NCBI GenBank assembly: GCA_020630215.1
Contig: JAHDBT010000001.1
Span: forward strand, 8,136-40,423
Reading direction: 5' to 3'
Length of the DNA stretch: 32,288 nucleotides
DNA from: Bacteroidota bacterium
Lineage (GTDB): Bacteria; Bacteroidota; Bacteroidia; Chitinophagales; UBA2359
Part shown: piece by piece, positions 18,175 to 26,768 of the stretch
Layout: each line of letters opens with the position of its first letter
How positions within the stretch are numbered: the first letter of the stretch is position 1
The notes under the pieces: model-generated
The model's database searches: none
Seen by the model: the letters and a program-made list of their open reading frames with translations, nothing else
Told to the model about the DNA's origin: nothing
Position numbers and translations under genes: made by a program

Positions 18175-18850
18175 AAAATCAACAATCAACAATCAAAAAT
18201 CAAGAACCACATATCAAAAATCTCCCCCCCCTAAATGCGTTAATTGCAATATTCCATTACTAGGGCCGTACTGCTATTACTGTGGTGAAAAAGTAGTGTG
18301 AAAAAACGACTAGTGAAATGAAAAAAATAAACTCCACCAAGATGTGCGATTGTTTTTTTCAAGGTATGAACGAACGGTTTTTACGCAGTAAAATAAATAT
18401 CCTTTTGGATATTTAAGTGTAGAGAACCGCTTGCGGATAAAATAAGCACAGTAATAGCGCGCTATTACGAGCATTTGCAACGCCGCATTGGAAAAAAGAA
18501 TAATCAAAGTGGTGGAGTTTATTTTTTCTCATTCACCTATACGATTAAGCATATTTTTGGGCAAGTCTTTAGTTTTGTAACCAACATCGACTCTAAAGTA
18601 TTTAAAACCTTTCAGTACTTATTTTTTTAACCAGGGCGATTAACACAAGCTCATATCGCAGGTGTGTGTAAGCCTTTGTGAAACCCATTCAGCTTTTTGT
18701 ATTGGCCAATATTTTGTTTTTCCTGTTCCTCAACGATTTTGATTTGTTTAGGTCGCCAGCTAAATGGTTTTTTGGTTCTCCAGAACGGATGCTTAAAGCA
18801 GAAACTATTGGAAAAGTGTATGAAATATTATCAATCTGTTTTTATTGCCT
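18170..18850 (+). pseudogene. DUF3667 family gene, broken by an insertion and further lesions
   Basis: Before the insertion the frame gives a Cys cluster C-V-N-C...YCYYCGEKVV (18236-18298), the zinc-ribbon-like start of DUF3667 proteins. After it, the frame continues with YTIKHIFGQVFSFVTNID, then TFQYLFF-stop-PGRLTQAHIAG, then in another frame VKPIQLFVLANILFFLF, the family's PG / KP / hydrophobic-segment pattern. Lesions: TGA at 18299, a 224-bp element at 18313-18536, TAA at 18628, a frameshift near 18670-18678, and loss of the 3' end, which runs into the gldJ terminator. The ATG at 18170 lies inside a hairpin and may not be the original start. DUF3667 proteins are small membrane proteins of unknown role. 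It should be non-functional. Confidence 0.8.
18313..18536. mobile_element. 224-bp MITE-like element with terminal inverted repeats
   Basis: The left end begins GTGAAATGAAAAAAATAAAC and the right end, reverse-complemented, begins GTGAATGAGAAAAAATAAAC; both continue CTCCACCA, giving imperfect terminal repeats of about 27 bp. CTA occurs on both sides (18310-18312 and 18537-18539). Removing the element plus one CTA joins GAC TAT ACG ATT AAG in frame with the DUF3667 sequence on both sides. Inside are a hairpin AAATATCC-TTTT-GGATATTT (18395-18414), nested in a longer imperfect stem from about 18374 to 18434, and a perfect palindrome GTAATAGCGCGCTATTAC (18451-18468). It has no coding capacity, so it would need a transposase supplied elsewhere. 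Source family unassigned. Confidence 0.75.
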
Positions 18851-18856
18851 CTATGC

Positions 18857-18902
18857 AAAAAAAAATCCCCAACGATACCAAAAATGTACCGTTGGGGATT
18901 TG
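18857..18902 (-). terminator. Intrinsic terminator of gldJ
   Basis: Read on the minus strand, the stem AATCCCCAACGGTAC pairs with its near-complement and is followed by nine T. It ends about 55 bp after the gldJ stop. Confidence 0.88.
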
Positions 18903-18958
18903 TTAGTTGAGAGCAGCTCATGATATATAGCTTGCTCGACTAGAAGCTTACTAAAAGC

Positions 18959-20449
18959 TTAAAACTGATTTTTGTTTTTACGTTTGCCTTTACGTTTCGT
19001 TTCTACTTTTTTACCATCAGGGCTACCTACACGAATCATCGCACAACGGAAACCTAAAGAAGCAGATGCTTGATCCTCATCTTTATAACGACGAGTACCT
19101 GGCGATAAGTAGTAAGCTAAATCTTGCCAAGAACCACCTTTAAATACGCGCGCTTTGTCGCTAATTAAAGTTGTTTTATCCGATTCGTATTCCGACATTG
19201 ACATTTCATCACCATCACGGTAGTTAATTACGTTGGCTTTACGGAAGTTAGTACGTTGACCAATTTCGTCTTCTTCTAACTCACGGTATTGAATTCTACC
19301 TAAACTATCTTTAGGAGCCACATTACCTTCTTCGTCTTTCACCATTGTTTTAAATACGTTACCACGATAAGGATTAAAGTCTTCCGAATCTTGTGTTGTC
19401 ATCGGACGATATACGTCTAATGCCCACTCGCTAACGTTACCTGCCATGTTGTACAAACCAAAATCGTTAGGTGCGTAAGTGCCTACAGGTGCAGTAACCT
19501 CTGCATTATCGTTTAAGTTACCTGCAATACCCATATAATCACCACGTCCTCTTTTGTAGTTGGCCATCATATCACCATGCCATTTACCATGTTCTTGCTG
19601 ACGTAAGCTTGCGCCTTTCCAAGGATAAATTTTACGGTCGGTAAAACGTTCCTCGTCGTCTCCTTCGCTAACAATAGCTAAAGCGGCATATTCCCATTCT
19701 GCTTCCGTAGGTAGGCGGTAATCAGGTAATAAAATACCGTCATCAAAACGCACTCTACGAGTCGCTTCGCCATTAGGGTCTAAGTTTTTCATACCGTTTT
19801 TCTCTACGGCTTCATACTGACCTAATAAGTAAGCTTCTGTGTTAAAGTGTTCTCCACCGTATTGGTTAGGGTCTAATTCAATAACGCCTTCTTTTACTAG
19901 GGTCATTTCATTTACCCTATCCGAACGCCAGCGACAAAACTCGTTTGCTTGTAGCCAGTTAATTCCTACTACTGGATAATCGTTGTAGGCAGGGTGACGG
20001 AAGTAATACTGTACAAAAGGCTCATTGTAAGCCAACTCTTCTAGCCATACCAAAGTATCAGGTAAAGCTTTACGTCCTAATTCAGGATAAGTTTCGCCAA
20101 AAATACGGTCTAACCAAAAAAGGTACTCTCGGTATTGTACGTTCGTTACCTCTGTTTCGTCCATATAAAAGGAAGAAACGGTTACACGTCGAGGTACGTT
20201 ATTAAATTCGTACATTACATCTTGTTCGGTATTACCCATTACAAAAGTTCCCCCTGGAATTAATACCAAGTTAGGCCCTGCTTCTTGTTCTTTTTTCTCA
20301 GCTACCTCAAAACCTCCCCATTCAGGGTCGTTATAGTTCCAGCCTGTAGAAGAAGAAACCTCTCCTTTATTTTTTTTATTACATGATGCAAACGATAGCA
20401 CTAAAGCAAATAGCATCAGCATCCATGAATGTTTTACCAAGTTTTTCAT
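18959..20449 (-). CDS. gldJ: Gliding motility / T9SS lipoprotein GldJ
   Basis: 496 residues. A lipoprotein signal has lipobox FASC with Cys23, predicting an outer-membrane lipoprotein facing the periplasm. Residues about 60-480 are a formylglycine-generating-enzyme-like (FGE/SUMF1) fold: LVLIPGGTFVMGN, YMDETEVTNVQYREYL, YPVVGINWLQANEFCRWR, RLPTEAEWEYAALA, GLYNMAGNVSEWALDVYRP, VFKGGSW and GTRRY...SLGFRCA. The long insertion with RGRGDYMGIAGNLNDNAEVT matches GldJ better than its paralogue GldK. In Flavobacterium, GldJ is needed for gliding and for stability of other T9SS/Gld proteins, and its gene lies next to porU and porV. Here a porP/sprF gene and then porU follow, which supports the call. 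The basic C-terminus (KRKGKRKNKNQ) is notable. Confidence 0.92.
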   Translation of the reverse strand: MKNLVKHSWMLMLFALVLSFASCNKKNKGEVSSSTGWNYNDPEWGGFEVAEKKEQEAGPNLVLIPGGTFVMGNTEQDVMYEFNNVPRRVTVSSFYMDETEVTNVQYREYLFWLDRIFGETYPELGRKALPDTLVWLEELAYNEPFVQYYFRHPAYNDYPVVGINWLQANEFCRWRSDRVNEMTLVKEGVIELDPNQYGGEHFNTEAYLLGQYEAVEKNGMKNLDPNGEATRRVRFDDGILLPDYRLPTEAEWEYAALAIVSEGDDEERFTDRKIYPWKGASLRQQEHGKWHGDMMANYKRGRGDYMGIAGNLNDNAEVTAPVGTYAPNDFGLYNMAGNVSEWALDVYRPMTTQDSEDFNPYRGNVFKTMVKDEEGNVAPKDSLGRIQYRELEEDEIGQRTNFRKANVINYRDGDEMSMSEYESDKTTLISDKARVFKGGSWQDLAYYLSPGTRRYKDEDQASASLGFRCAMIRVGSPDGKKVETKRKGKRKNKNQF

Positions 20450-20579
20450 CCTAGTCGAAATTTATTTGGATTTTATTAAAAATATAATGTGTTCCACGTT
20501 CTGCCTAGTAGGTATTAAACAGTACACCAAATTGGCGGCAGGGGTGTGAGGATGGTTTTCTGTCTGTGTTTAAAAGCGG

Positions 20580-20616
20580 TATATTGATAGGTTAATGTCA
20601 ATGAAGTATCAATATA
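20580..20616. promoter_or_regulatory. Operator-like inverted repeat between porP/sprF and gldJ
   Basis: Perfect 10-bp arms TATATTGATA / TATCAATATA are separated by 17 bases, about 130 bp upstream of gldJ. A second imperfect inverted repeat lies at 20756-20786 (arms CTTCGT...ACGAAG). Either could be a protein site or an RNA hairpin in the leader. The 447-bp gap 20450-20896 holds no gene. Confidence 0.4.
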
Positions 20617-20709
20617 TTTTAGGTTTTTAAGGTTGGCAACGTTTCTTACATAAAGCTCGTTATTAGTTTGTATTGATTAACAGTTTGCCTAGCTGTTTTA
20701 AAAGGCTTA

Positions 20710-20717
20710 CAAATATA
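20710..20717 (-). promoter_or_regulatory. Possible -7 element for gldJ
   Basis: The minus strand reads TATATTTG, a full TAnnTTTG match, about 260 bp before the gldJ start. No good TTTG is seen at the expected distance upstream, so the call is weak. If it is real, the gldJ leader is long and contains the 20580 inverted repeat. Confidence 0.3.
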
Positions 20718-20896
20718 GTTATTTTTTTGTAGCTAATAAAACCATTCGAGGATTGCTTCGTTTAATTTGAAAAATAAATTACGAAGGTTGCAACTCAAAG
20801 AGCAGCCTTATGACATCGATTTATTATAAAACATCGAAAGTTGCAAATAGCCTAATGTGGTACAATAAACGCAAACGGTTTTCTATATGTTATATA

Positions 20897-21910
20897 TTAC
20901 TGTCTAAAAATTTCTGGACATTCGGCTTCTTTACTGCGTCGTCGTTTTTTGCTTGCCCACTTGGTATTGCCCCAATCAATAATTAACGACAATTCGTGCG
21001 TGCCTGCATTGGTATTAATGGCGGCTACGTTAAAATCGTAACTGTAGCCTACCTTTACAATGCCTGCTTTTACGCCCAACAATAGTATTAACGCATCCGA
21101 GTTGCTTATAGTATGTCGATACCACATCCCCCCATAAATAAATCCTTTGCCTAAATAAACGCCTGCATTGGTTTGAAAAAATTGCCCTTGATTAATAAAC
21201 AATAAATTAGGGCTAACATAGAATTTGGTTTTGCCCAAAATCTGGGGTCCCATATAAAAAACCTTGCCTAAATGAAAACTGCTACGTACAGCTAATCTAT
21301 TACTAGGATCGTTATCGCTGGTAAAGGATAAGTTGGGTTGGGTAATATGTTTAAAGGAGGCTCCAATATAAAAATTAGGCGTATAGGCCATCAATCCTAA
21401 GCCTAAATCTAGGCGGTGTAAATTGGTGCGTAAAGGCAGTTCTTCTTCTGTAGCAATACTAGCTTCGCCCGAAAGCGGATCTATCATATCGCCAAAAACC
21501 AACGAATTCCAATTTAACGATTGTTGCAAATAACTTACTTGTGTACCAATTTTTAGTAAAAGCTTATCCGTAAATCGTAATTGGTAAGCATATAGCACAC
21601 TAGCATTATAGTTATTGTACAGCCCGCCGCCAGTAACATCTCCTAAAAGAGATATGCCAATGCTGCTGTTGTATTTGCTAAAATGCTGATCGTAAGATGC
21701 CCCCAAGGTTAGGTAGGCATTGCCAAACGATGCATACTGATGACGGTAGTTCATTACTACACGAGGTTCGTTAGCAAAACCAATCATTGCGGGGTTTAAA
21801 TGGGCAGGCGCAGCATAAAATTGACTAAATTCTGCATCCTGCGACCAACCTTTTTGTACGGAAACGCTACTTATTAGAACAAGCAATATGATTAAACTCC
21901 TTAAATTCAT
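20897..21910 (-). CDS. Type IX secretion membrane protein, PorP/SprF family
   Basis: 337 residues. A signal peptide covers about 1-24 (cleavage near GWSQ), followed directly by the family hallmark QDAEFSQFYAAPAHLNPAMIG and then NYRHQYASFG. The remainder shows alternating beta strands of an outer-membrane barrel (LLGDVTGGGLYNNYNASVLYAYQL, FYIGASFKHITQPN, YGGMWYRH, VKVGYSYDFNVA). Length is typical. PorP is a core T9SS component in Porphyromonas; SprF paralogues each help export a particular large adhesin. Which role applies cannot be told, so no symbol is given. It is 447 bp upstream of gldJ on the same strand and divergent from porU. No terminator was found after it, so read-through towards gldJ is possible. 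Confidence 0.92.
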   Translation of the reverse strand: MNLRSLIILLVLISSVSVQKGWSQDAEFSQFYAAPAHLNPAMIGFANEPRVVMNYRHQYASFGNAYLTLGASYDQHFSKYNSSIGISLLGDVTGGGLYNNYNASVLYAYQLRFTDKLLLKIGTQVSYLQQSLNWNSLVFGDMIDPLSGEASIATEEELPLRTNLHRLDLGLGLMAYTPNFYIGASFKHITQPNLSFTSDNDPSNRLAVRSSFHLGKVFYMGPQILGKTKFYVSPNLLFINQGQFFQTNAGVYLGKGFIYGGMWYRHTISNSDALILLLGVKAGIVKVGYSYDFNVAAINTNAGTHELSLIIDWGNTKWASKKRRRSKEAECPEIFRQ

Positions 21911-22028
21911 GCAAACAAAATTGTTATATGATTAAAAGTTTTTAGCTAAACTTTTCAAGGATAGAAATATTTTGGTAAAACAAATCCTTAAAAAATCCCT
22001 AAAAGTGTAAACTATTTAAAATGGCACT

Positions 22029-22053
22029 TTTCATTTTTCCTCATTCACTTAAC
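22029..22053 (-). repeat. Element-end motif upstream of porU
   Basis: The minus strand reads GTTAAGTGAATGAG then an A-rich stretch, the same 14 bases as at 26743-26756 and close to the right end of the 18313-18536 element (GTGAATGAGAAAAAA). No partner end is obvious nearby, so it may be a solo remnant. The rest of 21911-22339 contains no gene. Confidence 0.5.
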
Positions 22054-22134
22054 GCTTTCAAACAGTATAGCGTAGCATAGCCGTATAAATACCATGTACG
22101 ATGACCCTCTGCTAGGAAAAAGTGTTGAAACTAA

Positions 22135-22162
22135 TTGACAAATGCCTTTAAAACTATCTTTT
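22135..22162 (+). promoter_or_regulatory. Possible porU promoter
   Basis: TTG (22135-22137), 17 bases, then TATCTTTT (22155-22162), one base short of TAnnTTTG. It is about 180 bp before the porU ATG. This is the best candidate in the divergent intergenic region, but not strong. Confidence 0.3.
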
Positions 22163-22339
22163 TTTGAGTGTGGTACCCACTAAACTATTTAACTTGTCGG
22201 TTATAAAACACCTTACAACAGACAAAATTAGTAAGTTTTTGCGGTTTCTTCTTGATTCTGCTATTCTCTTGTAAATATTTTCTCTTATTATTGGCGTTAG
22301 ATTATTGTTTAACAAAAGCCTGATAAAATACGAGCCATC

Positions 22340-25300
22340 ATGAATAAAACATTTTTTTTTACAAAGATGCTGTCCTTGTTATTACTTTTAAGCGGTATTT
22401 GTAGCATTGCTATAGCACAAACAAGTATAAGCCTTAACGAGCAATTAACATGGCAAGCAACCGAAAAAGTAATTACCATTACTCCTAATAAGCAAGTAAA
22501 AACATTGAGTTTTACTTCGGCCTCCTTTGAGTATCCTACTCACTTTTTGCCAGTTTATGCTAAAAAAGTAAAACTTAATAATGATGGCAAGTTAAAAGTG
22601 AAATTGCTAAACCCAATTTACGAATTAGTAGACTTACCCAATGACTTAGAAATAAACGATTTTATTAAGAACGATATTGCTATAGATGCACAGATAGCTT
22701 ATGAAAAAAAACATCCTTTTGCCATAATCGAGTTTATTCCCATTAGGTTAAATCCGAATACACAACAATACGAAAAATTAATTCAATTTGATTTGTTGGT
22801 CGAGACAAATGCTACTAATTCGGCAAAACCTAAAGGTAATCGCAGCTACACCAAAACTTCGGTGCTTAACCAAGGTAACTTTTATAAATTTAAAGTTAAC
22901 CAAACAGGAATACACAAAATAGAAGCCGCCTTTTTAGAAGCACTAGGTATTAGTGAAGAAGTAGATATTAATAAAACACGCATTTACGGAAATGGCGGCG
23001 GCATGTTGCCTGAACTAGCAGGCGCAGATAAATACGACGACCTAGTAGAAAACCCAGTAGAAATACACGACCAAAACAACAATGGCGTTTTTGATGGCGA
23101 TGACTATATTTTATTTTATGCACAAAGCCCCGACCATTGGCGATACAACAGCGATAGCCTATACTACGAACATAGCAAACACTTGTACGATACCCACAAT
23201 CATTATTTCTTAAATTTTGATATGGGGACCAGCAAACGAATTGCCAACCAAGGTAATGCATCAGGGGCAACAATTACGGTAAATAGTTTTGACGATTATG
23301 CTTTTCACGAAGCAGAGTTAAAGAGTTTAAGCAAAACAGGACGTGTTTGGTATGGCGAAGAGTTTAACGCTATTTTATCGCAAGATTTTAGCTTTAGTTT
23401 TCCTAACCTCGACACCAATACGCCCGTTACTATTGCATCGAGGGTGGCCGCCCGTTCTATTTCTGGACCCGATTCTAGTAACCCAAGTAGCTTTGAGGTA
23501 AGTATTAACGGAAACCTAGAACAAATCCATAACCTAGCATCTGTTGAGGTTGGCTATGAGAATAGGTATGCTACTGCTTCTTTTGAAATGGACAATGCAA
23601 CTATTAATAGTGATAATTTAAACGTTAATTTTACTTATAGACGCAACAACTCTTCGGCTATAGGTTGGCTTGATTATGTTGCCATTCAATGTCGTAGAAA
23701 CTTAATTTTTACAGGCAGCCAAATGACTTTTAGAGATATTGAATCGGTTGGGGAAGGACAAGTTGCCGAGTTTGAAATTGGGAATGCCAACAATATACAA
23801 ATTTGGGAAGTAAGCAATATTGGCGATGTGAAAAAAGTAAACTTAAACGCTGGTAAATTTACCGCTAACACGAGTAGCTTGCAAGAATATATAGCCTTTA
23901 ATGGCGATGAGTTTTTTAGCCCCGAAGCAGTTGGGATAATAGTGAACCAAAACCTACACGAAGAAGAATATCCCGATATGATTATTGTAACAATACCTGA
24001 TTTTTTAACCCCTGCAGAAGAACTAGCAGACCTACACAGAGAACTAGACGATTTGGAAGTAAAAGTGGTTACGGTAGAACAAATATACAATGAGTTTTCT
24101 TCGGGTAATCAAGATATTTCGGCAATTAGAGATTATGTGAAAATGTACTACGACCGTGCTGGTATGGATACCGAAAAAGCACCTCAATATTTGTTGTTAT
24201 TAGGGGATGCTTCTTATGATTATAAGCATATTGATAAAAACATATCTAACCAAAATATTGTGCCAGGCTTCGAAAGTTATGCTTCTATCAATACCCTATC
24301 CAGTTATTGTTCGGATGATTATTTTGCTGTGTTGGATGATACGGAAGGAGAGGCTATGGATACCAAAGAACAGTTTTTAGATGTAGGGATTGGGCGTATT
24401 CCTGCCAAAACATCCGAAGAAGCACAAATTGTAGTAGATAAAATTAAGCACTATGTCTCTAACGAAACGCTAGGCGAATGGCGCAATCAAATTACCTTTA
24501 TTGCCGACGATGAAGATGGTAACACGCATTTTAACGATGCCGAATCGCATTCGGGCTATTTAAGAAACAACTATGAAGAATACAATATTGATAAGATTTA
24601 TTTAGATGCCTACCAGCAAGTTTCTACCGCTGGAGGTAGCCGTTATCCTGATGTTAACCAATCTATTAACGAAAAAATATTTGCAGGTACTTTTGTCATG
24701 AACTATGTAGGACATGGTGGCGAAAATGGATGGGCAGAAGAACGTATCCTTAATACAACCGATATTTACAAATGGAATAATAGAGATCAACTCCCGCTAT
24801 TCATTACTGCTACTTGCAGCTTTAGCCGATATGATAATCCTGAAAAAACATCGGCTGGAGAAGAATTGCTTTTATATGAGAATGGAGGAGCGATTGCTTT
24901 AATGACGACGGTAAGGCTTGTTTATTCAAACGCAAATAAAGACATGAACAGTGCGTTTCTTAACCATTTATTTAATCCTGTAAATGGAGAGATTCCTGCA
25001 TTGGGTGAAATTGCTCGTTTGGCTAAAAATGAGGTCGATAACACCTCGGATGCGGTTAACAATCGTAAGTTTACCCTGCTAGGCGACCCTGCCTTACGCC
25101 TTAACTACCCCAAATACGATATCGTAGCAACAACCATTAACCAACAAGATATTTCGGGCTTGCCCGATACGATTAAAGCATTGAGTAAGGTGAAGGTTAC
25201 TGGCGAAGTACGTCGAAACGGCAGTAAAATGAATGACTTTAATGGCGCAGTTTATCCAACTGTTTTTGATAAAATGGTGAATGTAAAAACACTCCAAAAT

Positions 25301-26191
25301 GACGGTGGAAGCAATCCAGGGAATTTTGATTTGCTGAAAAATGTAGTGTTTAAAGGACAAGCAACCGTAACCAATGGCAGTTTTGAGTTCTCGTTTATTG
25401 TGCCGAAAGATATTTCTTACCAGTTTGGACAAGGGCGCATTAGCTTTTATGCCGAAAATGGAACCATTGATGCCAACGGATTTACCGAAAACCTAGTAAT
25501 AGGCGGCATTGCCGAAAATGTAGCAGCCGACGACGAAGGCCCTAAAGTAGATATTTACATGAATGATGATAAGTTTGTGTTTGGAGGAATGACAGATGCC
25601 GATCCTGTTTTAGTGATTCAGCTTTATGACGAAAGTGGCATTAATACAGTAGGTAATGGCATTGGACACGATATAACGAGTGTGATAGACGAAGAAAATA
25701 ATAATTTGTATGTGCTTAACCAATATTATAAAGCTACCCTCGATAGTTACCAGGAAGGGGAAGTGCGCTATCCTTTAAGCGATTTAGAACCAGGCTTACA
25801 TACTATTTCTGCCAAAGCTTGGGATGTACATAATAACTCTGGTACAGGATACACCGAATTTATCGTTGCAGAATCGGCAGATATTGCCCTAGACAATGTG
25901 CTTAATTACCCCAATCCTTTTACCGATAATACCGCCTTTTGGTTTGAGCACAATCGCCCAGGAGATGAACTATTGGTAACGGTGCGTATTATGGCTTTAT
26001 CTGGCAAAGTAATAAAAACCCTACAAGAACGCCTCGTATCGGATGGTTTTAGAGTAGACAATATTACTTGGGATGGATTAGATGAGTTTGGTGATAAAAT
26101 TGGACGAGGTACTTATATTTATCAAGTAACAGTGCAAGATTCTGCTAATAACACCGCTAAAGCAATACAAAAATTAGTGGTGTTAAAGTAA
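22340..26191 (+). CDS. porU: Type IX secretion system sortase PorU (C25 peptidase family)
   Basis: 1,283 residues, usual PorU size. A signal peptide covers about 1-26 (LLLLLSGICSIAIAQ). A beta-rich N-terminal part is followed by a gingipain-type caspase-like C25 domain at about 540-915. It starts at YPDMIIVTIPDF and includes YLLLLGDASYDYK, the SDDYFAVLDD stretch and GIGRIPA. The catalytic dyad is visible as His792 in NYVGHGG and Cys826 in TATCSF, and the domain ends LLGDPALRLNYP. The last ~100 residues (from NYPNPFTDN near 1189) are a CTD-like fold with FlgD-like WDGLDEFGDKIGRGTY, which PorU is known to retain. PorU removes the C-terminal signals of T9SS cargo and links the proteins to A-LPS, so the 3-9650 and 13369-16683 products are candidate substrates. 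porV, its usual shuttle partner next to porU in Flavobacterium, is not in this window. Confidence 0.95.
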   Translation: MNKTFFFTKMLSLLLLLSGICSIAIAQTSISLNEQLTWQATEKVITITPNKQVKTLSFTSASFEYPTHFLPVYAKKVKLNNDGKLKVKLLNPIYELVDLPNDLEINDFIKNDIAIDAQIAYEKKHPFAIIEFIPIRLNPNTQQYEKLIQFDLLVETNATNSAKPKGNRSYTKTSVLNQGNFYKFKVNQTGIHKIEAAFLEALGISEEVDINKTRIYGNGGGMLPELAGADKYDDLVENPVEIHDQNNNGVFDGDDYILFYAQSPDHWRYNSDSLYYEHSKHLYDTHNHYFLNFDMGTSKRIANQGNASGATITVNSFDDYAFHEAELKSLSKTGRVWYGEEFNAILSQDFSFSFPNLDTNTPVTIASRVAARSISGPDSSNPSSFEVSINGNLEQIHNLASVEVGYENRYATASFEMDNATINSDNLNVNFTYRRNNSSAIGWLDYVAIQCRRNLIFTGSQMTFRDIESVGEGQVAEFEIGNANNIQIWEVSNIGDVKKVNLNAGKFTANTSSLQEYIAFNGDEFFSPEAVGIIVNQNLHEEEYPDMIIVTIPDFLTPAEELADLHRELDDLEVKVVTVEQIYNEFSSGNQDISAIRDYVKMYYDRAGMDTEKAPQYLLLLGDASYDYKHIDKNISNQNIVPGFESYASINTLSSYCSDDYFAVLDDTEGEAMDTKEQFLDVGIGRIPAKTSEEAQIVVDKIKHYVSNETLGEWRNQITFIADDEDGNTHFNDAESHSGYLRNNYEEYNIDKIYLDAYQQVSTAGGSRYPDVNQSINEKIFAGTFVMNYVGHGGENGWAEERILNTTDIYKWNNRDQLPLFITATCSFSRYDNPEKTSAGEELLLYENGGAIALMTTVRLVYSNANKDMNSAFLNHLFNPVNGEIPALGEIARLAKNEVDNTSDAVNNRKFTLLGDPALRLNYPKYDIVATTINQQDISGLPDTIKALSKVKVTGEVRRNGSKMNDFNGAVYPTVFDKMVNVKTLQNDGGSNPGNFDLLKNVVFKGQATVTNGSFEFSFIVPKDISYQFGQGRISFYAENGTIDANGFTENLVIGGIAENVAADDEGPKVDIYMNDDKFVFGGMTDADPVLVIQLYDESGINTVGNGIGHDITSVIDEENNNLYVLNQYYKATLDSYQEGEVRYPLSDLEPGLHTISAKAWDVHNNSGTGYTEFIVAESADIALDNVLNYPNPFTDNTAFWFEHNRPGDELLVTVRIMALSGKVIKTLQERLVSDGFRVDNITWDGLDEFGDKIGRGTYIYQVTVQDSANNTAKAIQKLVVLK

Positions 26192-26230
26192 GGGGAGAAA
26201 TTAAAAACACACTTTTACTTTCCGTAAAAT

Positions 26231-26274
26231 AAAGCCCGATGTTTATACAATTATTGTAAACATTGGGCTTTTTA
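26231..26274 (+). terminator. Intrinsic terminator of porU
   Basis: The stem AAAGCCCGATGTTTA pairs with TAAACATTGGGCTTT around a short loop, then TTTTA. It starts 39 bp after the stop codon. Confidence 0.88.
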
Positions 26275-26344
26275 CTGGTAAAAATTTATTTGAAGGGACT
26301 ATAAAATTGCTATAGAAATGGCTGCACATTAGCAACAAAACACT

Positions 26345-26352
26345 TATCTTTG
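26345..26352 (+). promoter_or_regulatory. Possible -7 element of the small lipoprotein gene
   Basis: TATCTTTG is a perfect TAnnTTTG, 38 bp before the ATG at 26390 and after the porU terminator. No clear TTTG lies 19-21 bases upstream. Confidence 0.4.
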
Positions 26353-26389
26353 AGCAAGCAAATAACCAACAATTAAACAAACCATTAAC

Positions 26390-26743
26390 ATGAAAAAAGT
26401 ATTATGGGGAATAGCAATACTTGCGTGCTTATCGGGATGTGCGGATAATAGCAGTAGCCAAAAGGAAGGTAGTGCCAAAGCGGTAAATACCAACAAAACA
26501 CAAGCTACTGTTAAAGAAACCATTTCCTCTAAAAGCATTACTGCAATGCCAACGCCAACGCCAGCTAAATCTAAAACGTCAACATCAACTCCTCCTCCTA
26601 ATGCCAACAAAGCAGCAAAAGAGGTAGACTTTAAACAACTAGAACAAGTTAGCAATGAAGCGCATAAAGGCATCGAAAATCTTCAAAAACAAAAACGAGC
26701 TGTAGAAAAAACGGTAGACGAACTTTTAAAAGAGTTTGAGTAG
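26390..26743 (+). CDS. Small predicted lipoprotein, function unknown
   Basis: 117 residues. The signal MKKVLWGIAILACLSGC has lipobox LSGC, making Cys17 the lipidated residue. Residues 18-80 are low-complexity Ser/Thr/Pro/Lys (TPTPAKSKTSTSTPPP), likely a flexible tether. The C-terminal 40 residues (KEVDFKQLEQVSN...NLQKQKRAVEKTVDELLKEFE) look like one amphipathic helix or coiled coil, as in small Lpp-like or complex-stabilising lipoproteins. I recognise no family. It has its own promoter candidate and lies between terminator-bounded porU and another small exported protein. Confidence 0.75.
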   Translation: MKKVLWGIAILACLSGCADNSSSQKEGSAKAVNTNKTQATVKETISSKSITAMPTPTPAKSKTSTSTPPPNANKAAKEVDFKQLEQVSNEAHKGIENLQKQKRAVEKTVDELLKEFE

Positions 26744-26768
26744 TTAAGTGAATGAGAAAAAATAAACT
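26743..26768 (+). repeat. Element-end motif after the lipoprotein gene
   Basis: GTTAAGTGAATGAG begins at the last base of the lipoprotein stop codon and continues into AAAAAATAAAC, matching the terminal repeat of the 18313-18536 element for about 21 bases. The partner at 22040-22053 is inverted. A weak right arm may lie at 26841-26862 (ACTTGTTATTATTTTT). The 26744-26876 spacer has no gene and no clear terminator. Confidence 0.5.

Noticed and set aside
18678-18923. Independent small gene starting at GTG 18678
   Set aside because: It is the frame-shifted continuation of the DUF3667 remnant and runs into the gldJ terminator.
18959-20449. GldK instead of GldJ, or a true formylglycine-generating enzyme
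   Set aside because: The RGRGDYMGIAGNLNDNAE insertion and the nearby porU favour GldJ; gldL/M/N are not adjacent, and it is a lipoprotein lacking evidence of a sulfatase partner.
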